64,000 bases of DNA from Macrobrachium rosenbergii (taxonomy: Eukaryota; Arthropoda; Malacostraca; Decapoda; Palaemonidae), in contig NC_089762.1 of NCBI RefSeq assembly GCF_040412425.1, forward strand, positions 24,370,891 through 24,434,890. Reading direction: 5' to 3'. This document shows positions 50,926-64,000 of this stretch, one piece after another; position 1 is the first letter of the stretch, and every line of letters begins with the position of its first letter. Made by a program: the position numbers and the translations under genes. The notes beneath the pieces were generated by a model. It did not search any database. It was not told where the DNA came from and saw nothing but the letters and a program-made list of their open reading frames with translations.

Positions 50926-53900
50926 CAATACTATAAGGACATACTCATATTACTTTTTTTATAATAAAATTCGCCTTCCAGGTAAGTACATCAAGAATAT
51001 GAAGTCAGAGGTTACCTCATTGCACTTTTGTAATAACAGATTACACACCAACTGAACACTCGGCGTCTTATCAACCTAATGACTTTTAACAATTTTGGTA
51101 TGAGGGTGTAGAGTACTTTATTTAAAAGTATTGAAAGGCATATGAGAGTGATAGTATATCTCCTTGATTCCTATACTTTCCAAGTGATTATTTTTTAAAT
51201 TTGCATTCTCTCTCTCATCATCCTGGACACTTGTACTTCATCTTGGAAGTAAGTTCTTGTACAGACTGTCCTATTGTTATTTTCAATATAGCTACAGCCT
51301 TCGATACCCGATGTTCACCTTTCAAAAACCCTTCTTTCGGGCTGAAAGGGTGGACTCTATAAAGCAACTTACAATCTCTTATCTTATCTTACAACTGTCT
51401 GGTTTTACTAATTCAGTAACATTCTAAAACCTTGCTATTGTTCTTGACAGCCGTAAGGCTTGTGGCCGTCTGGCATAAGCTCTACAGTATTAGACAAGCT
51501 TGCCGCTGATTTATCTCCATCCCTGTATAAGTTCATCTTAAGTTTCTGTCTAATTATTCTGCCTATTGCAGTCAGCATCACACCTAATTATGTGTATCTC
51601 TCCACGTTTCAAATAGTCTCAATATTCAGAGTTTTCTTCAACACTCATCTCTTCTTTACCCATTCATATGCAAACAGTTCTACTTTTCACACATCATCCT
51701 CCTTTTCATCTTATTCCCTTCCTGGAGCTTTAATTTTTAATGGGGCGGAATCATGTAAAAAAATTATGATCTGTATCATCTCTTTGAATGCGATAGACAA
51801 CACGTCATTCACTTTTACACTGCAAAACAAATACCTTGTAATCTCTACTTGATAGTCCATCTAATATGTCTGTCTGCGTCTACGAAAGAGTGCTTCTCTC
51901 AAATAGTATATAAAAACTTCTCTGAACAACTCTGAACTTAAATTCGAATTATCCATCTCTGTATGGAGCTAGTTCTGGTGTGGAAGTGGTTTACATTGCA
52001 CTGACCTTGATCAAGAGTTGCATCAAGGCTTTCCTTCGATTCAATTCCCCAGCAATTACTTTCAAAGTGAATGCTTTCAAGGCTGTCTAAAGGTCTCTGC
52101 TATCCTATTTTATCTTGTAGATCTTTGTTTTGGAATAAAAATGAAGAGTTTTTATGGTGACCACAGCCGCCTATTAGTTGCGTTGTTCATGTTTCTCTTT
52201 GCATCTCTATACACAATTGTGTGGATGTCACGAATTCAAGAGTCGAATGGTCTCAACATTGTGAACTGCCTTCCTCCGTTGTCTGCTTGACTGTCTCCAT
52301 TTATGTGAGACAGATTTGGCGTCGCCTAAGAAAGGAAGCATAACTTTTTTTATGCTGCGGAAGAACACAGAAAAAGTTATGCTCGTTGGAGCGCATGCAA
52401 CCATCTCTCCCCTCGCCACTAAACCGATTTAATAATTGACTGACTGATGAAGAAAAACAAATCTCCAGAGCCAAGGTAAAAAAAAAAAATAAACTTAGTA
52501 AATGACAAAGTTATTGCTTGCAAGTGTCACTGATACGAAGAACACCGATTAGATTTTGATTGATTTGCGTAATCCAGCGTAAAAACGACTATGGCAATCA
52601 ATACCGATTTGACGAACACCTACATAATGACAGAAATGCGAGATGTAAATGTGTATTCCTAAGTATTCCTCTAACACGACTGTGGGTAATAATCCACTAT
52701 TTTTCATAATGGAAGAGGGCGATACCACTGTGAGGTGGGGGGTGGGAGGGGGGTGATGGGGTACGACTGGTAGCATGACCATAGCCGCAGTTCCAAGAAA
52801 TAACCTTCGGAATTCACACAAGACATCGATCGAGTCAACTGGAGAAGAACAGCAGGCGTAATGACGCATTCCAACGAGGCCAAAGAAAATGCGATGGGTA
52901 ATTTGAGCGTTCTTTTAGGAAAAACAACATTCGCTGTTATTGTGATGCCAATGGCCGATGTACTCGAGTCACATTAACCTTGAAATTCATTTTCACCTTG
53001 TGTGAACACTCTTCAACACATCAAAGCAGAGCCTTACAAAATTAATATACAAATGCAAATACCGATTACAATTATCAGCATTCGCTTCGTAGGGGGATTA
53101 TATTTATAAAAAAATAAAATAACACCTGAAAGCTCAGGTTCACACCCAGGCACTAGCGAATCAGTCAATGACTGTAGTAGGTTACAGCAAGGGGTCCAAA
53201 AAATACACCACAGTGAACAGCGACCGATTTGTACCCTCGCCACCCTGACAACAATTATCACTCGGACAAACACAGAGTGATTCTATTGTGGAGCGACCGA
53301 TACAAGAATGTGGGAACTTGGAAACGTCAAATGGTTTTTTTTGTGAGATGAAGACACAGGCTCTAAAACAGTAGCAAATTAAATGAGTCTCGAAAAACAA
53401 AGATAAAACTTTGCATTCTAAAAATAAACAGCATGCAGGACCTATACTTGAGGCAATACTGATCAGAGACAACTGAAACCCATTCCACAACTTTCGATCA
53501 GGCGACAGAACGAAAACTGGAGAAAACCGACATAACGAACTGAGAAAAACCAGCAGCATATCTTGATACGAAAATGAATAATGTATCTGGCGCACTGGGA
53601 ATTGGATCCATTATTTTCGGGGTAAGAAAGAAGAAAGGACATTGTATAAGAATTTTCATCATAAAAACTTCAGGAAGGAACCAATCTGGAAAAATTGACG
53701 ACATGATTTGAAAAAGGTTTTCTTAAAGGCAGAGATATGGTGACGAATTATTAAAGTTTTCCACAACAGTTTTTAAAATATCCAAATAAATCAGCAGCTG
53801 CGTTATCACCGACTTCTCTATAACTTCACTGTTTGAAAATACCATTAATAATCTCTGAAACTGAAACAAGAGATTAACAAATACACACAATAAAAACTAA

Positions 53901-54280
53901 AACAGAACATGAGTGAATGCTAAAGAAAATTACTAAACACTTGATAATTAAAAACAAAAATGTATTTTCACGAAAAGCCAAAACTGAAAAAAAGAGCACA
54001 CAAAATAAAATAGTACCTAACTTATCTCGAGCCAAAGATCGAAACACCAAGAGGAATTTATGCCCACCCAAAACTAAACCTTGGAAATATGTCTTCTTCC
54101 TCAAAAGAAACACGCGTCTATTATAGTAGCGCATCACTCTCAGTTTCTCTCTGCATCTTGGCATCACTAAACAACCGTCAACTCATTCAACATTCCTTTC
54201 CCCCGAACATCAAAGGCAAAGTTTACTGATTGGTTAAAAATACCATCCCATGCCGTAGCAAGAGTTGAAGCCATCCCATG

Positions 54281-54345
54281 AAGAAGAAGAAGAAGAAGAA
54301 GAAGAAGAAGAAGAAGAAGAAGAAGAAGAAGAAGAAGAAGAAGAA
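54281..54345 (+). repeat. (GAA)n microsatellite
   Basis: About 21 AAG/GAA units, the only long GAA·TTC tract here; such purine tracts can form triplex DNA. Confidence 0.95.
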
Positions 54346-54584
54346 ACATAATAAGTGAAGCTTGTAAGAGCGGTGCCTTTCGAAACTTCGAGTCCCAAAG
54401 CCTCGACAGGGAATTGGCCCGTGGAAAAACGAATATGACGCAAGGTGATGACAGGGTCAGGCCTAGGAATAAACAATGTTGGCTTAGAAAGAATTTCGTG
54501 CCAAAGAAAGCCACTCTCGGCATGCTTCAAAGTTATTCGCGAGATTTTTTTAGCAACAGGACCCTCGACAAGGCGTAGAGAAAA

Positions 54585-54590
<6 letters not shown>

Positions 54591-54661
<71 letters not shown>
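54591..54661 (+). repeat. (AT)n microsatellite
   Basis: About 35 units. Confidence 0.95.
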
Positions 54662-54666
<5 letters not shown>

Positions 54667-54811
54667 TTTGAAGTGTCATTCACACGGTGTGGAACAATAG
54701 GTGTTAATACACTGGATACTCAAAATTTCTAATAAACTTATAATTTTCAATGAGAAGTAGTTTCCTTAAATACAAAACTAGGGGTGTAGTGAATTTTAAT
54801 TAATAGTTTAT

Positions 54812-54817
<6 letters not shown>

Positions 54818-54848
<31 letters not shown>

Positions 54849-54919
54849 CATATATATGTATGTATAAGTACACATGTATGTACGTATGTATGTATATATG
54901 AATATAAATACATATATAT

Positions 54920-54970
<51 letters not shown>

Positions 54971-54998
54971 CTCTATATATATATATGCATATATATAT
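54818..54998 (+). repeat. Interrupted AT/ATGT repeat block
   Basis: AT runs alternate with ATGTATGTA and ATACATA variants. Confidence 0.85.
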
Positions 54999-55220
54999 CA
55001 TGATACACCAGCTTTCCCCAGGGGCGGGTAGCAATAGCTACAGCTATGTCTACTGTTGGGTGGTAGACCGGGAACAATCCACGGACCTAAACTTGAACTG
55101 AATGTTGCACCACTCAGCCAGTAAGCCTACTTTAGCTGATTGCACTTAATTCACCGTGACTGTGGGGTGACACGTCCCTTAACCTTTAATAGCTGACTGC
55201 ACATTAAATACTCATATATG

Positions 55221-55224
<4 letters not shown>

Positions 55225-55292
<68 letters not shown>

Positions 55293-55305
55293 CATATATA
55301 TATAA
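55225..55305 (+). repeat. (AT)n microsatellite in a palindrome
   Basis: AT run flanked by ATATGTAAT on the left and ATTACATAT on the right. Confidence 0.85.
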
Positions 55306-55562
55306 ACCTTGTTGTGTGTGAGCTGTTAATAATGCAATAAAGCTTGGATTCCAGTTACTCAGAGAACGACTGAACATGATTACTGCTTTAGGTAACACAA
55401 ACAACTCATGACCTTTATGACCTACACCTACACGACCAGACCGTGAAATCGCACCCAGACTTCTATCGCCAATACCATGAGAAAAACGCCATCACATTTC
55501 TCTTTGTCACATTTGAAGCTCTACTTTCCGGGTGGCTTCAACATATCCTTCCTATTCGGAGA

Positions 55563-55669
<107 letters not shown>

Positions 55670-56141
55670 ATCAAGGTTATGATGTGTAGGTTTGTACATA
55701 TATTAACTTTCATGGCAATTTTACAGGTACTTATTGGTATAGGTGCGCATACATAGGCTATGCACATATCCCAATCAATACACCGTACCTATAGGTATGG
55801 GTACAAGTACTTAAGTACATATCCCAATCAATAACCCGTAAACACAAACACGGAGAAATGATTTCTTTGCAAAGGAGAATTAAAACAGTAATCACAATAC
55901 CTGTATAACCTCAGCATTCGCCAAATTACTAAAATAAGTATGAGTTAAACACAAAATCAAAATATAAACTATAGAAACGAAATATAAATATATGAAACAG
56001 AAAACGGAAGTCTGACACTCCTCCCCCGTTCTTTACGTAAAATGCGACAAAAAAAAATCATCTATTGGCTCGCGGCCTACCAACAACTAGCATTTTTATT
56101 CCGTCTTTATTTCAACGTAATGGTATCTGAGAGACGGTGGA

Positions 56142-56160
56142 GGGGGAGGGGAGGGGAGGG
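56142..56160 (+). other. G-quadruplex motif
   Basis: Four G runs (5, 4, 4 and 3 G) are separated by single A bases on the plus strand. It lies about 100-120 nt inside the presumed minus-strand transcript start, so it would be on the template strand there. Confidence 0.6.
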
Positions 56161-56261
56161 AGTGGGAAGAAGAGGGGATGGAGAAGCAAGACGGGTGAGT
56201 AGAGAGGAGGATGATGACGGCGGAGATTGAGTAGGAAGTAGATGAAGCCTGACTATCTTAC

Positions 56262-56278
56262 TGGATCGATTTAGTCAT
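56262..56278 (-). CDS. Candidate first coding exon (ATG plus donor)
   Basis: On the minus strand an ATG at 56278 in context CGCCAGATGA reads MTKSI plus two bases, and is then cut by the donor A|GTAAGA. It lies 60-100 nt downstream of two inverted CCAAT boxes. The coding piece is tiny, and phase 2 requires at least one more exon before exon A (phase 0 entry). It could belong to the gene at 36.8-43.3 kb or to another one, and it could also be chance. Confidence 0.22.
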
Positions 56279-56279
56279 C

Positions 56280-56420
56280 TGGCGTCGCAGAGAAGACTAG
56301 TGAAAGACGAACCCGCCGAGACTCGCTCTGGCGCCCTTGAAATTCCAATCAATTTAAAGGCCAATCAAAATGTCAGCGCCTACGTCAGCTCTTCTGCTGT
56401 ATTATTTATGAAAACCAGAA
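56280..56420 (-). promoter_or_regulatory. Promoter-like patch: CCAAT boxes and CRE-like site
   Basis: On the plus strand the patch carries CCAATC at about 56346-56351 and GCCAATCA at about 56361-56368, which are two inverted CCAAT boxes for a minus-strand transcript. CTACGTCAGC (CRE-like TACGTCA) follows about 25 nt further upstream. There is no TATA box at the expected spacing. The GC-richer 5' UTR-like DNA with several CpGs lies on the lower-coordinate side, which favours minus-strand transcription. The call rests on motif clustering only. Confidence 0.35.
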
Positions 56421-56773
56421 ACATCCGACACGCCCCACTCCTTAATCCCTCTCACCCTTCCAGAGTAAAGCCAACATAATTTCTACATCTCCTCCAACGC
56501 TTCCTTTATGCAGCTTTATATTTTGCCAAAAGGTAAAGTTCAGTAATTATTATTTCTAAAATAAACATCAGTAACAACTGCACACCCAACAAAAAACCAC
56601 CACCGAAACCAACAGCTAACATATAACACCAACAAAAACACACCGCCAACATATCACCGATAACTCTAAAACTGCCAAAGACACCAGTACCTTTGCCATA
56701 AAAGAGATATCTTCATGACAGCTGAAAGCTTTATGGTAGGAGTTATAAAAATAGGATGGGAATCCTCAACTAT

Positions 56774-56900
<127 letters not shown>

Positions 56901-57056
56901 ATAAAGATAAATTTTATCCTTATTTATATATTTTAAGTAAGGACCTAGCGTCGAAAGGCCTCGCAGCACTCCAGTGTTTCCGTTTCCTTCATGGATTTTA
57001 TCTTTATTTATATATTCATCACGATCCATATTTTCGTGATTCAGTTATACATATAC

Positions 57057-57197
<141 letters not shown>

Positions 57198-57239
57198 AAT
57201 TTTCTCTGTTAATCATTAAATCCTACAAAGATCATGAGT

Positions 57240-58329
57240 AACCACGTTCTGAATCAAAATTCATATTCAATCATTGCGTTCTCCTTTCCGTCGCCACTGG
57301 CAGCCGGGGCACTATAAAGGAAAACACCAAGTTTAATACTGTACATTCACACTGCCAAACTGTGTAAGAACTTCCCCCGTAACTATATAACTGATTTATA
57401 CACCTAATCAAAAACCTTAGCAACAGTGCCTTGAATCCTCTAGAAGGTTTCTTTCATCCTTGCATGCATTCTCCCGATACCTGGGTATTAAGGCCCTACT
57501 TTTCCAGTACCGTAAAATCAATCTGTCCAGGTCTTTCTAAGCCTCCCTCATTTTCTCCATCTGTACACTTCCGCATTTTACATTCTTTCAGTTTCCCTTT
57601 CGTTCTCCTCCTTTTCACAAGACTATCCCTCCTTTTGCTCGTTAACTTTTCTTACTTCTACCTATCTCTACATTTCACAATCTTCATTTTTCTCACACAC
57701 AAACGCACAACGCAAACACCAATCAACGTCCAAATTTAACTTCCATAAAGACAAGTTGGCTCGACAATCCCTTCCTACATACATCTATCCACATGGAGAG
57801 AGAAAGAAGTCATGGCTCCTCCTAATCCTTAATCAAACCATGTCGAACAGAGAAGTCAAACAACCATTTACAGAACGAAGTCAAAGGACTTCGCTATAAA
57901 GACCGTCATCATGCCTTTCGAATCTATTTTCGCGGTCTATTTCTCTTCCAATATTTGACACTTCATCCCGCGTGACAGAAACCTCGCTTTTATCAAAAGC
58001 TTCTATACGGGGAAAAAGCCATTCTCATTTCAGATTGAGAGAGAGAGAGAGAGAGAGAGAATATCATCGTCGTATGAGAAGAAAGATCTCTATCATCTCT
58101 TATTCAGAAGAATGATCAGTGAATTTCCAGAAACATACAGCAGGAATTCCTGGAATCGGAATGTGGGGGTAAGAAAGGAATGGTGAAAAATCATTCTCAA
58201 AATTCCTAATCTTTACATTCCATCCATGAAAAAGGGAAGCTTGACACTAGCGTAAAAATATCAAAAGAAACGAAATACGATAACTGACATAACGATGCTA
58301 CAATAAAAGAAGCTTAATATATGTATACA

Positions 58330-58406
<77 letters not shown>

Positions 58407-59480
58407 TAACAGATACATAAATAAATAAGAAGATAGAGTTATCGAAAATATATATATATGATGCCCGTGGAGTTCCAAATAAGACAACCTGTTGTTAGTC
58501 TGGCCTTGTGCTAGCAAGACCTCTAGTTCCCTCGAGCAGCTCGTAAAACATAAACGATCATCTGCAACCACTTCGGACCAGAATCTTTTACTCAGAATCA
58601 AGCTGTAAAACTGCTCCCATCTTGCAATTCTGAAACGACGGGGAGTGTCGACTTCCTTTTCATAACGCATCAGTTGGTTCTAAAATAGGACAAGATAACA
58701 GAGGTGGTTGCCTTCTTCCTGAAATAGCTCAAGAGCTGGTATTCAAACAATGTCTCCGCGTGCGGATTTTGCAGGCACGGCGTTAATAATTTATCACAGG
58801 GGTTAAAGTCATCTCTAAATAATTCATTTATTTTAAAGTTGTACATTAAATGGTAAATAAAAACGGTGTAACCCTACTGCTGTTTACACTGTAAATTTAT
58901 CCTCGCGATATTGCGATATGCTTAAAAAAAGCCGTAGCAAAGAACGACGAAGGACAACGAAAATTCTTATTATGAAAAGATATAAATAGAATGATAAGAA
59001 AATTAGAAGACATCGTTATCATCGTTATTACATAGATCCTTATCGTTAACTAACTTCGACGCAGCAAAATATCGACCGCACAACTTTCATTGCGTCATTC
59101 ATTTGATACTGCAGTTTACAGTCAGACTGTTAGTGTTCGAGACTCCCATTTCGAGAACGGTTTCAAGATATATTCAGATGTGGCATTCGGGAAACAAAAG
59201 CCATTTGGGTACTACCTAGGGACCAATCGCACGGTAGAACTGAGCTGCATGCTTCATGTCAACGCGTAGGTTTCTATGCAAAACTTTTACAATAAAATTC
59301 CCTACATAACTCGGTAAACATAAAATCTGTTATACAATCACTGGCTACCATAATGTTATAAATTAACATTTATAGTCAAAACCTGTCCTTGGTTCTTTAC
59401 TTTCAAGTCATAATGTCATACCTCTAGGAAAAACCGTACTATCACACTTTCGAAAAAATAAAGCATTTTCAAAGCACAAC
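57240..59480. other. Unannotated stretch
   Basis: Contains a pyrimidine-rich zone at 57.4-57.75 kb (a 102-codon plus-strand frame of low complexity) and a short AG run at 58.04 kb. No feature with support. Confidence 0.4.
58326..58401 (+). repeat. (AT)n microsatellite
   Basis: About 36 units following GTATACAGTATA. Confidence 0.95.

Positions 59481-59484
<4 letters not shown>

Positions 59485-59530
<46 letters not shown>
59485..59530 (+). repeat. (AAT)n microsatellite
   Basis: About 15 units. Confidence 0.95.
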
Positions 59531-59533
<3 letters not shown>

Positions 59534-59923
59534 TATACGAGAAAATTGATAAATCATGAAGCGTTTGGTTAGGCGTCTACCCTAATCCTACCATCCCAAA
59601 AACTATTAAAAACAGCAAAAACTTGACAAATTAGTTCACATCGCAAATAAAGAAAACAGAATAAAAACCAGTATGCTTCACATTTTCCATCCAAATTCAG
59701 GCAAATAATTTCTAGTACACACGGCGTTGGCCCCCCAAAACTGAATCCACGTCGCGAGATATGAGATCCCAATGACCGTAACTGAAGATATTTCGAGTTG
59801 AATTGTGTAGACAACTTCACGGTTGTCAAATGGAAACATTTTTCCCTCCCTCTCCGTGAAACACTGCAAGAACTTTGCCATTTAGTCCCCAACAGTCTGA
59901 TGTATGTATGCACTGACCTAATA

Positions 59924-59926
<3 letters not shown>

Positions 59927-59973
<47 letters not shown>
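59927..59973 (+). repeat. (CT)n microsatellite
   Basis: About 23 units; produces the RERE run in a long minus-strand frame. Confidence 0.95.
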
Positions 59974-59974
<1 letters not shown>

Positions 59975-60480
59975 ACAAGCAAGAGGTCTCGGTCGATGAC
60001 AGACCCATCTAAGCACGTTTCCACTGTCTGTTGACATATGCAAAGAATTTCAAACCAAGATGCTAATCGACTGTTGTAGGTCGCACTCATCAGTGCTCGT
60101 CAAAATGCAAATTATTCCAGAAGTAGAGGCCAACAGACCAAACAATTTTAGATCCTTATTTAGAAATTCTAGATCAAAGATCATAATGTATTTAACCAAG
60201 ATCCCCAAGAAAATCTAAAAGTAAGATTAAAAAAAGAATGTCGCTTTACTTCGAGGAAGAAACGGGCCTCTTGAGGAGGGAAGAGCTGTAAGGTGGGGAT
60301 AGGGAAAAATGTACCAAAAGAATATTTCCGAAGATGGAAACAGTCACCAAATCGTGTAATCCCAAGGTTACATATTTCCATTAAAATGTAAAAATGACGC
60401 TAGACAACTTTTCCTTAGCCCCGGCGGTGTGGAACTACTCATCTGACATTCTCTTACAACAACTTATCCCGCCAATCTCC

Positions 60481-60483
<3 letters not shown>

Positions 60484-60529
<46 letters not shown>
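60484..60529 (+). repeat. (CT)n microsatellite
   Basis: About 22 units. Confidence 0.95.
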
Positions 60530-60533
<4 letters not shown>

Positions 60534-61109
60534 GCAGCTTATTAGAGGACACTCTTTGTATGACAGGGGACATAAAAAGGAAAACGATATGCTAATGGAT
60601 TCTTGGGTTCACTTTGAAGTTTGAAGAAGCGGCGCGTACATTTCATATCACTTATTTTCTCATTACCATCTCTTTGCCTAGTTTCTTTCTATATAAATAC
60701 GCAACCTACATTTATAAACGACACGTTTAAAGTAGGGTGAGTCATATACTTTATATAACATGAATAATTTTAATGTTAAGTTATTTTTCCTGCCACAAGT
60801 ATTCAAATTAAAAATAAGATATTCAGATTTGAGATTGTTCACTACTGGTAAAATTGTGAAAAAAAACTGTATTTATTAATCAGTGTTTGTGTTTATGACG
60901 AACTGAAGAGAAAACTCAAAGCATAATCAACCCACAACAATTGCCTATCCTGGTAGCAGTTAGTCTAAAAATAGTTTCCCTGAATATTTCCAAACCTCCA
61001 CACCATCTGTTACTTATTCCGGCTGGCTCTCTCTCAAGCCTCATTTGGGTTCAGTGCTGCCACGTCAGGCTCCTAAGACGCACTGCACGTTACAGAAACG
61101 ATCATTTTT

Positions 61110-61114
<5 letters not shown>

Positions 61115-61166
<52 letters not shown>
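61115..61166 (+). repeat. (AG)n microsatellite
   Basis: About 26 units. Confidence 0.95.
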
Positions 61167-61169
<3 letters not shown>

Positions 61170-61510
61170 ACTTATTAAGCCATATTTCTCGTGTGCCATT
61201 CTCAGCATTACAAGCCAAGTGTTACAATCTTGGCAATCAGTAAAATTGTGAAGATGGACTGGTTTCGAGTCTTTGTACCGAACGTGAATTTGACAGGAAT
61301 ATTTGCTATAGTGTCAAAATCAGATTATCTCCCTCTTCATAGCCGAAAGCATAAGCTGACTAAGCATAAGTTAACTATCTACCTCTCTACTTCTGCATAC
61401 AACCTAAAAGGCACAGGCCATATTCAATTAATTACAATTCCTTCGTGTGTCAGTTGTTTCCATGGTATGGTGAGTTCGATATTATGGGATATTTGTGGCT
61501 TAATATGTGA

Positions 61511-61513
<3 letters not shown>

Positions 61514-61591
<78 letters not shown>
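61514..61591 (+). repeat. (AT)n microsatellite
   Basis: About 38 units. Confidence 0.95.
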
Positions 61592-61594
<3 letters not shown>

Positions 61595-61918
61595 GTGTGT
61601 GTATAAACATATACATACAGTTTTTCTCTTGAACAATGTTCAATGAAAGCAAACACACTAGAGGAAGATAGAGAAGATACTCCCTTGACGTATAGAAGCG
61701 CCTGCAGTGAGAATACAACTTGAAATTCATACGAAGATTTCTACAGGAAAACTTAATGATGCTACTAATGCAACTGCTTTCCAGGAGTATATATGTATAT
61801 GTATATATGTATATATTATATCGTTATTCATAATTAATTGATTTATATAATTCAGGCTTTTGATATTCATATTTTTTCAGTTTATATTGACAAATCTTGG
61901 CTTATGATAATTTTATAC

Positions 61919-62201
<283 letters not shown>

Positions 62202-62310
62202 ATATGTAAATGTAATGTATATATGCATCTTAGAGTAAACCTGGCCAGTTTGTAAGCACAGATAGTCTACCAATATGCTTGGTAATTACAATAATGCTAA
62301 TCTCAGCCAT

Positions 62311-62340
62311 ACCTTACCTAACCTGACCTAACCTAACCTT
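62311..62340 (+). repeat. Short interstitial CCTAA (TTAGG) array
   Basis: CCTAA, CCTGA, CCTAA, CCTAA, CCTT run head to tail after ACCTTA. This is the arthropod telomere motif in degenerate form. Confidence 0.5.
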
Positions 62341-62411
62341 CGGGACATTTTTTAATATCCTCATACTGTATATATATAATATGTATATAATTATATTATA
62401 TATATGAATTT

Positions 62412-62412
<1 letters not shown>

Positions 62413-62456
<44 letters not shown>

Positions 62457-62473
62457 CAGATAGTCATACATAC

Positions 62474-62554
<81 letters not shown>
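62413..62554 (+). repeat. (GATA)n and (AT)n block
   Basis: GATA at 62413-62461, then AT at 62477-62554, abutting the left arm of the inverted pair. Confidence 0.9.
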
Positions 62555-62556
<2 letters not shown>

Positions 62557-62590
62557 TATCAAGTAGGGTGAGTCTCGACTCAGGATACAG

Positions 62591-63003
62591 TCTCGAAGGC
62601 GAAGGAAAGGGCACCATTATTACAATACGTTTATTATGCCGACGTTTCACGACAATTGCTATAGTCGCATTTTCAAGGCTGCAATGATTAAAAAATTTCT
62701 TACAAAAATCACATTAAAACATCGATATATAAATTATAAAAAAATAAAAACGGGGGAATAGGCACAGGACATACCTAAACCGTAGCAGTAACAAGACTAA
62801 AACAAAAGAACACAGGAAGAGCAAGAAAGGACGAGAGAAGAAAAACATAAACTAAAGGTTAAGCAATGAACAACTGAACAGAGGTTGTTTGAGTATTTAG
62901 TGTTGGTACCGTCTTCTTGAAAATGCGACTGTAGCAATTGTCGTGAAACGTCGGCATAATAAACGTATTGTAATAATGGTGCCCTTTCCCTTCGCCTTCG
63001 AGA
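62591..63003. mobile_element. Inverted terminal pair with GAAACGTC cores, Penelope-like termini
   Basis: The 87-nt left arm (62591-62677) and 88-nt right arm (62916-63003) are reverse complements with about two differences. Each contains GTCGTGAAACGTCGGC preceded by a short GCGAC hairpin. Both outer edges run directly into (AT)n. The roughly 240-bp centre is AT-rich without a frame. GAAACGTC next to a short stem is typical of degenerate hammerhead-type ends of Penelope-like retroelements. That assignment is inference; a TIR transposon is the alternative. Confidence 0.45.
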
Positions 63004-63007
63004 CTAA

Positions 63008-63403
<396 letters not shown>

Positions 63404-63409
63404 GGGGGT

Positions 63410-64000
63410 GCATAAAATTATCAAAAGCCAAGATCTGTCAATATAAACTGAAAAAAATATGAATATCAAAAGCCTGAATTATATAAATCAATTAATTATG
63501 CGAACAGCCATTCATATAAAGTGAACTAAATGGGCGTTTCATGCTTCGACACGACATGACTCACACAAACAGCTTAAAACCCTTTTCATTTTTTTTTTTA
63601 TTTTTCAGGGCATTTTCCTACTTCTTTCATCTTACACAATCCGACAAGTGACTCTTTTCGCAAAACGACCTTTTGATCACAGAATCATGGAAACCGCACA
63701 GTCAATGGCAAACGAACAATGGGCATTCTTTCTGAGGCAAGAACCGTGACGGGAAGAATTGAGTGAGAACCTGCAACGATTAGGAAAGAACATGTAAACC
63801 AGCACTCTTAAGCGAAAGAGGAAAAATAAAAATTAAAAAACACATACTTTTAAGAATATTATCTGTCATATTACACAAAAAACCGCGATAAATATACAAA
63901 AACTAAGTTAAAATTATTTAAACAGTATTTACTAATAGCAAGATAAGACAATAATGGAAAGAAGAAAATTTTATTAAGAAATATTTTCCTAGGCTGTTTG
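63410..64000. other. Unannotated stretch at the right edge
   Basis: AT-rich, no simple repeat apart from a T9 run near 63590, no supported frame. Confidence 0.4.

Noticed and set aside
53115..53170. GGTTCACACCC, a B-box-like word
   Set aside because: No A-box or tRNA-like fold lies at the right distance.
59569..60090. 173-codon minus-strand open frame
   Set aside because: It spans a CT tract read as RERE. The rest shows no domain, and overlapping frames of similar quality exist on both strands.

Overview
The window is eukaryotic nuclear DNA, most likely from a decapod crustacean (shrimp or prawn type). The basis is many long dinucleotide and trinucleotide microsatellites of type AG/CT, AT and AAT/ATT, often fused into compound tracts; introns with GT/AG borders; decayed non-LTR retrotransposons; tRNA-like and 5S-like SINE pieces; and a short array of the arthropod telomere motif TTAGG. 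The species assignment is inference. Nothing resembles a bacterial operon, phage or CRISPR locus. Most long open frames are translations of microsatellites (poly RE, SL, YI, N, L) and are not genes.

The one gene I can support lies on the minus strand. Four exons (43268-43042, 40602-40507, 39637-39533, 36858-36818) join through canonical AG/GT borders into a single open frame of about 156 codons. Exon phase agrees at all three junctions, and each spliced frame is the only open one or the continuing one. The product is acidic and Gly/Ser rich at its start, and ends in a basic region with two RR(N/K)SW motifs, one of them created across a splice junction. I do not recognise the family. A promoter-like patch at about 56.26-56.42 kb (two CCAAT boxes in inverted orientation, a CRE-like TACGTCA, and an ATG followed by a GTAAGA donor) could be its first exon. 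That link is unproven.

Layout. 0-5 kb: tRNA-like element, compound microsatellites, remnants of a non-LTR tail. 5-20 kb: mostly unannotated DNA with microsatellites, two related SINE copies (9.3 and 14.2 kb), a hairpin-forming repeat at 13 kb and a diverged tandem repeat at 17.2-17.8 kb. 20.8-22.2 kb: a decayed reverse transcriptase. 22.8-25 kb: a hydrophobic open frame and a GC-rich, CCAAT-containing island. 25-28 kb: microsatellites and a composite minisatellite. 28-41.3 kb: AT-rich and almost free of microsatellites, coinciding with the 3' half of the minus-strand gene. 43.3-56 kb: probable intron or upstream DNA with a 5S-like SINE, a cluster of AGGTCA half-sites and a minisatellite. 56.4-64 kb: dense microsatellites, a TTAGG-type array, and a near-identical inverted repeat pair with GAAACGTC cores, resembling Penelope-like element termini.
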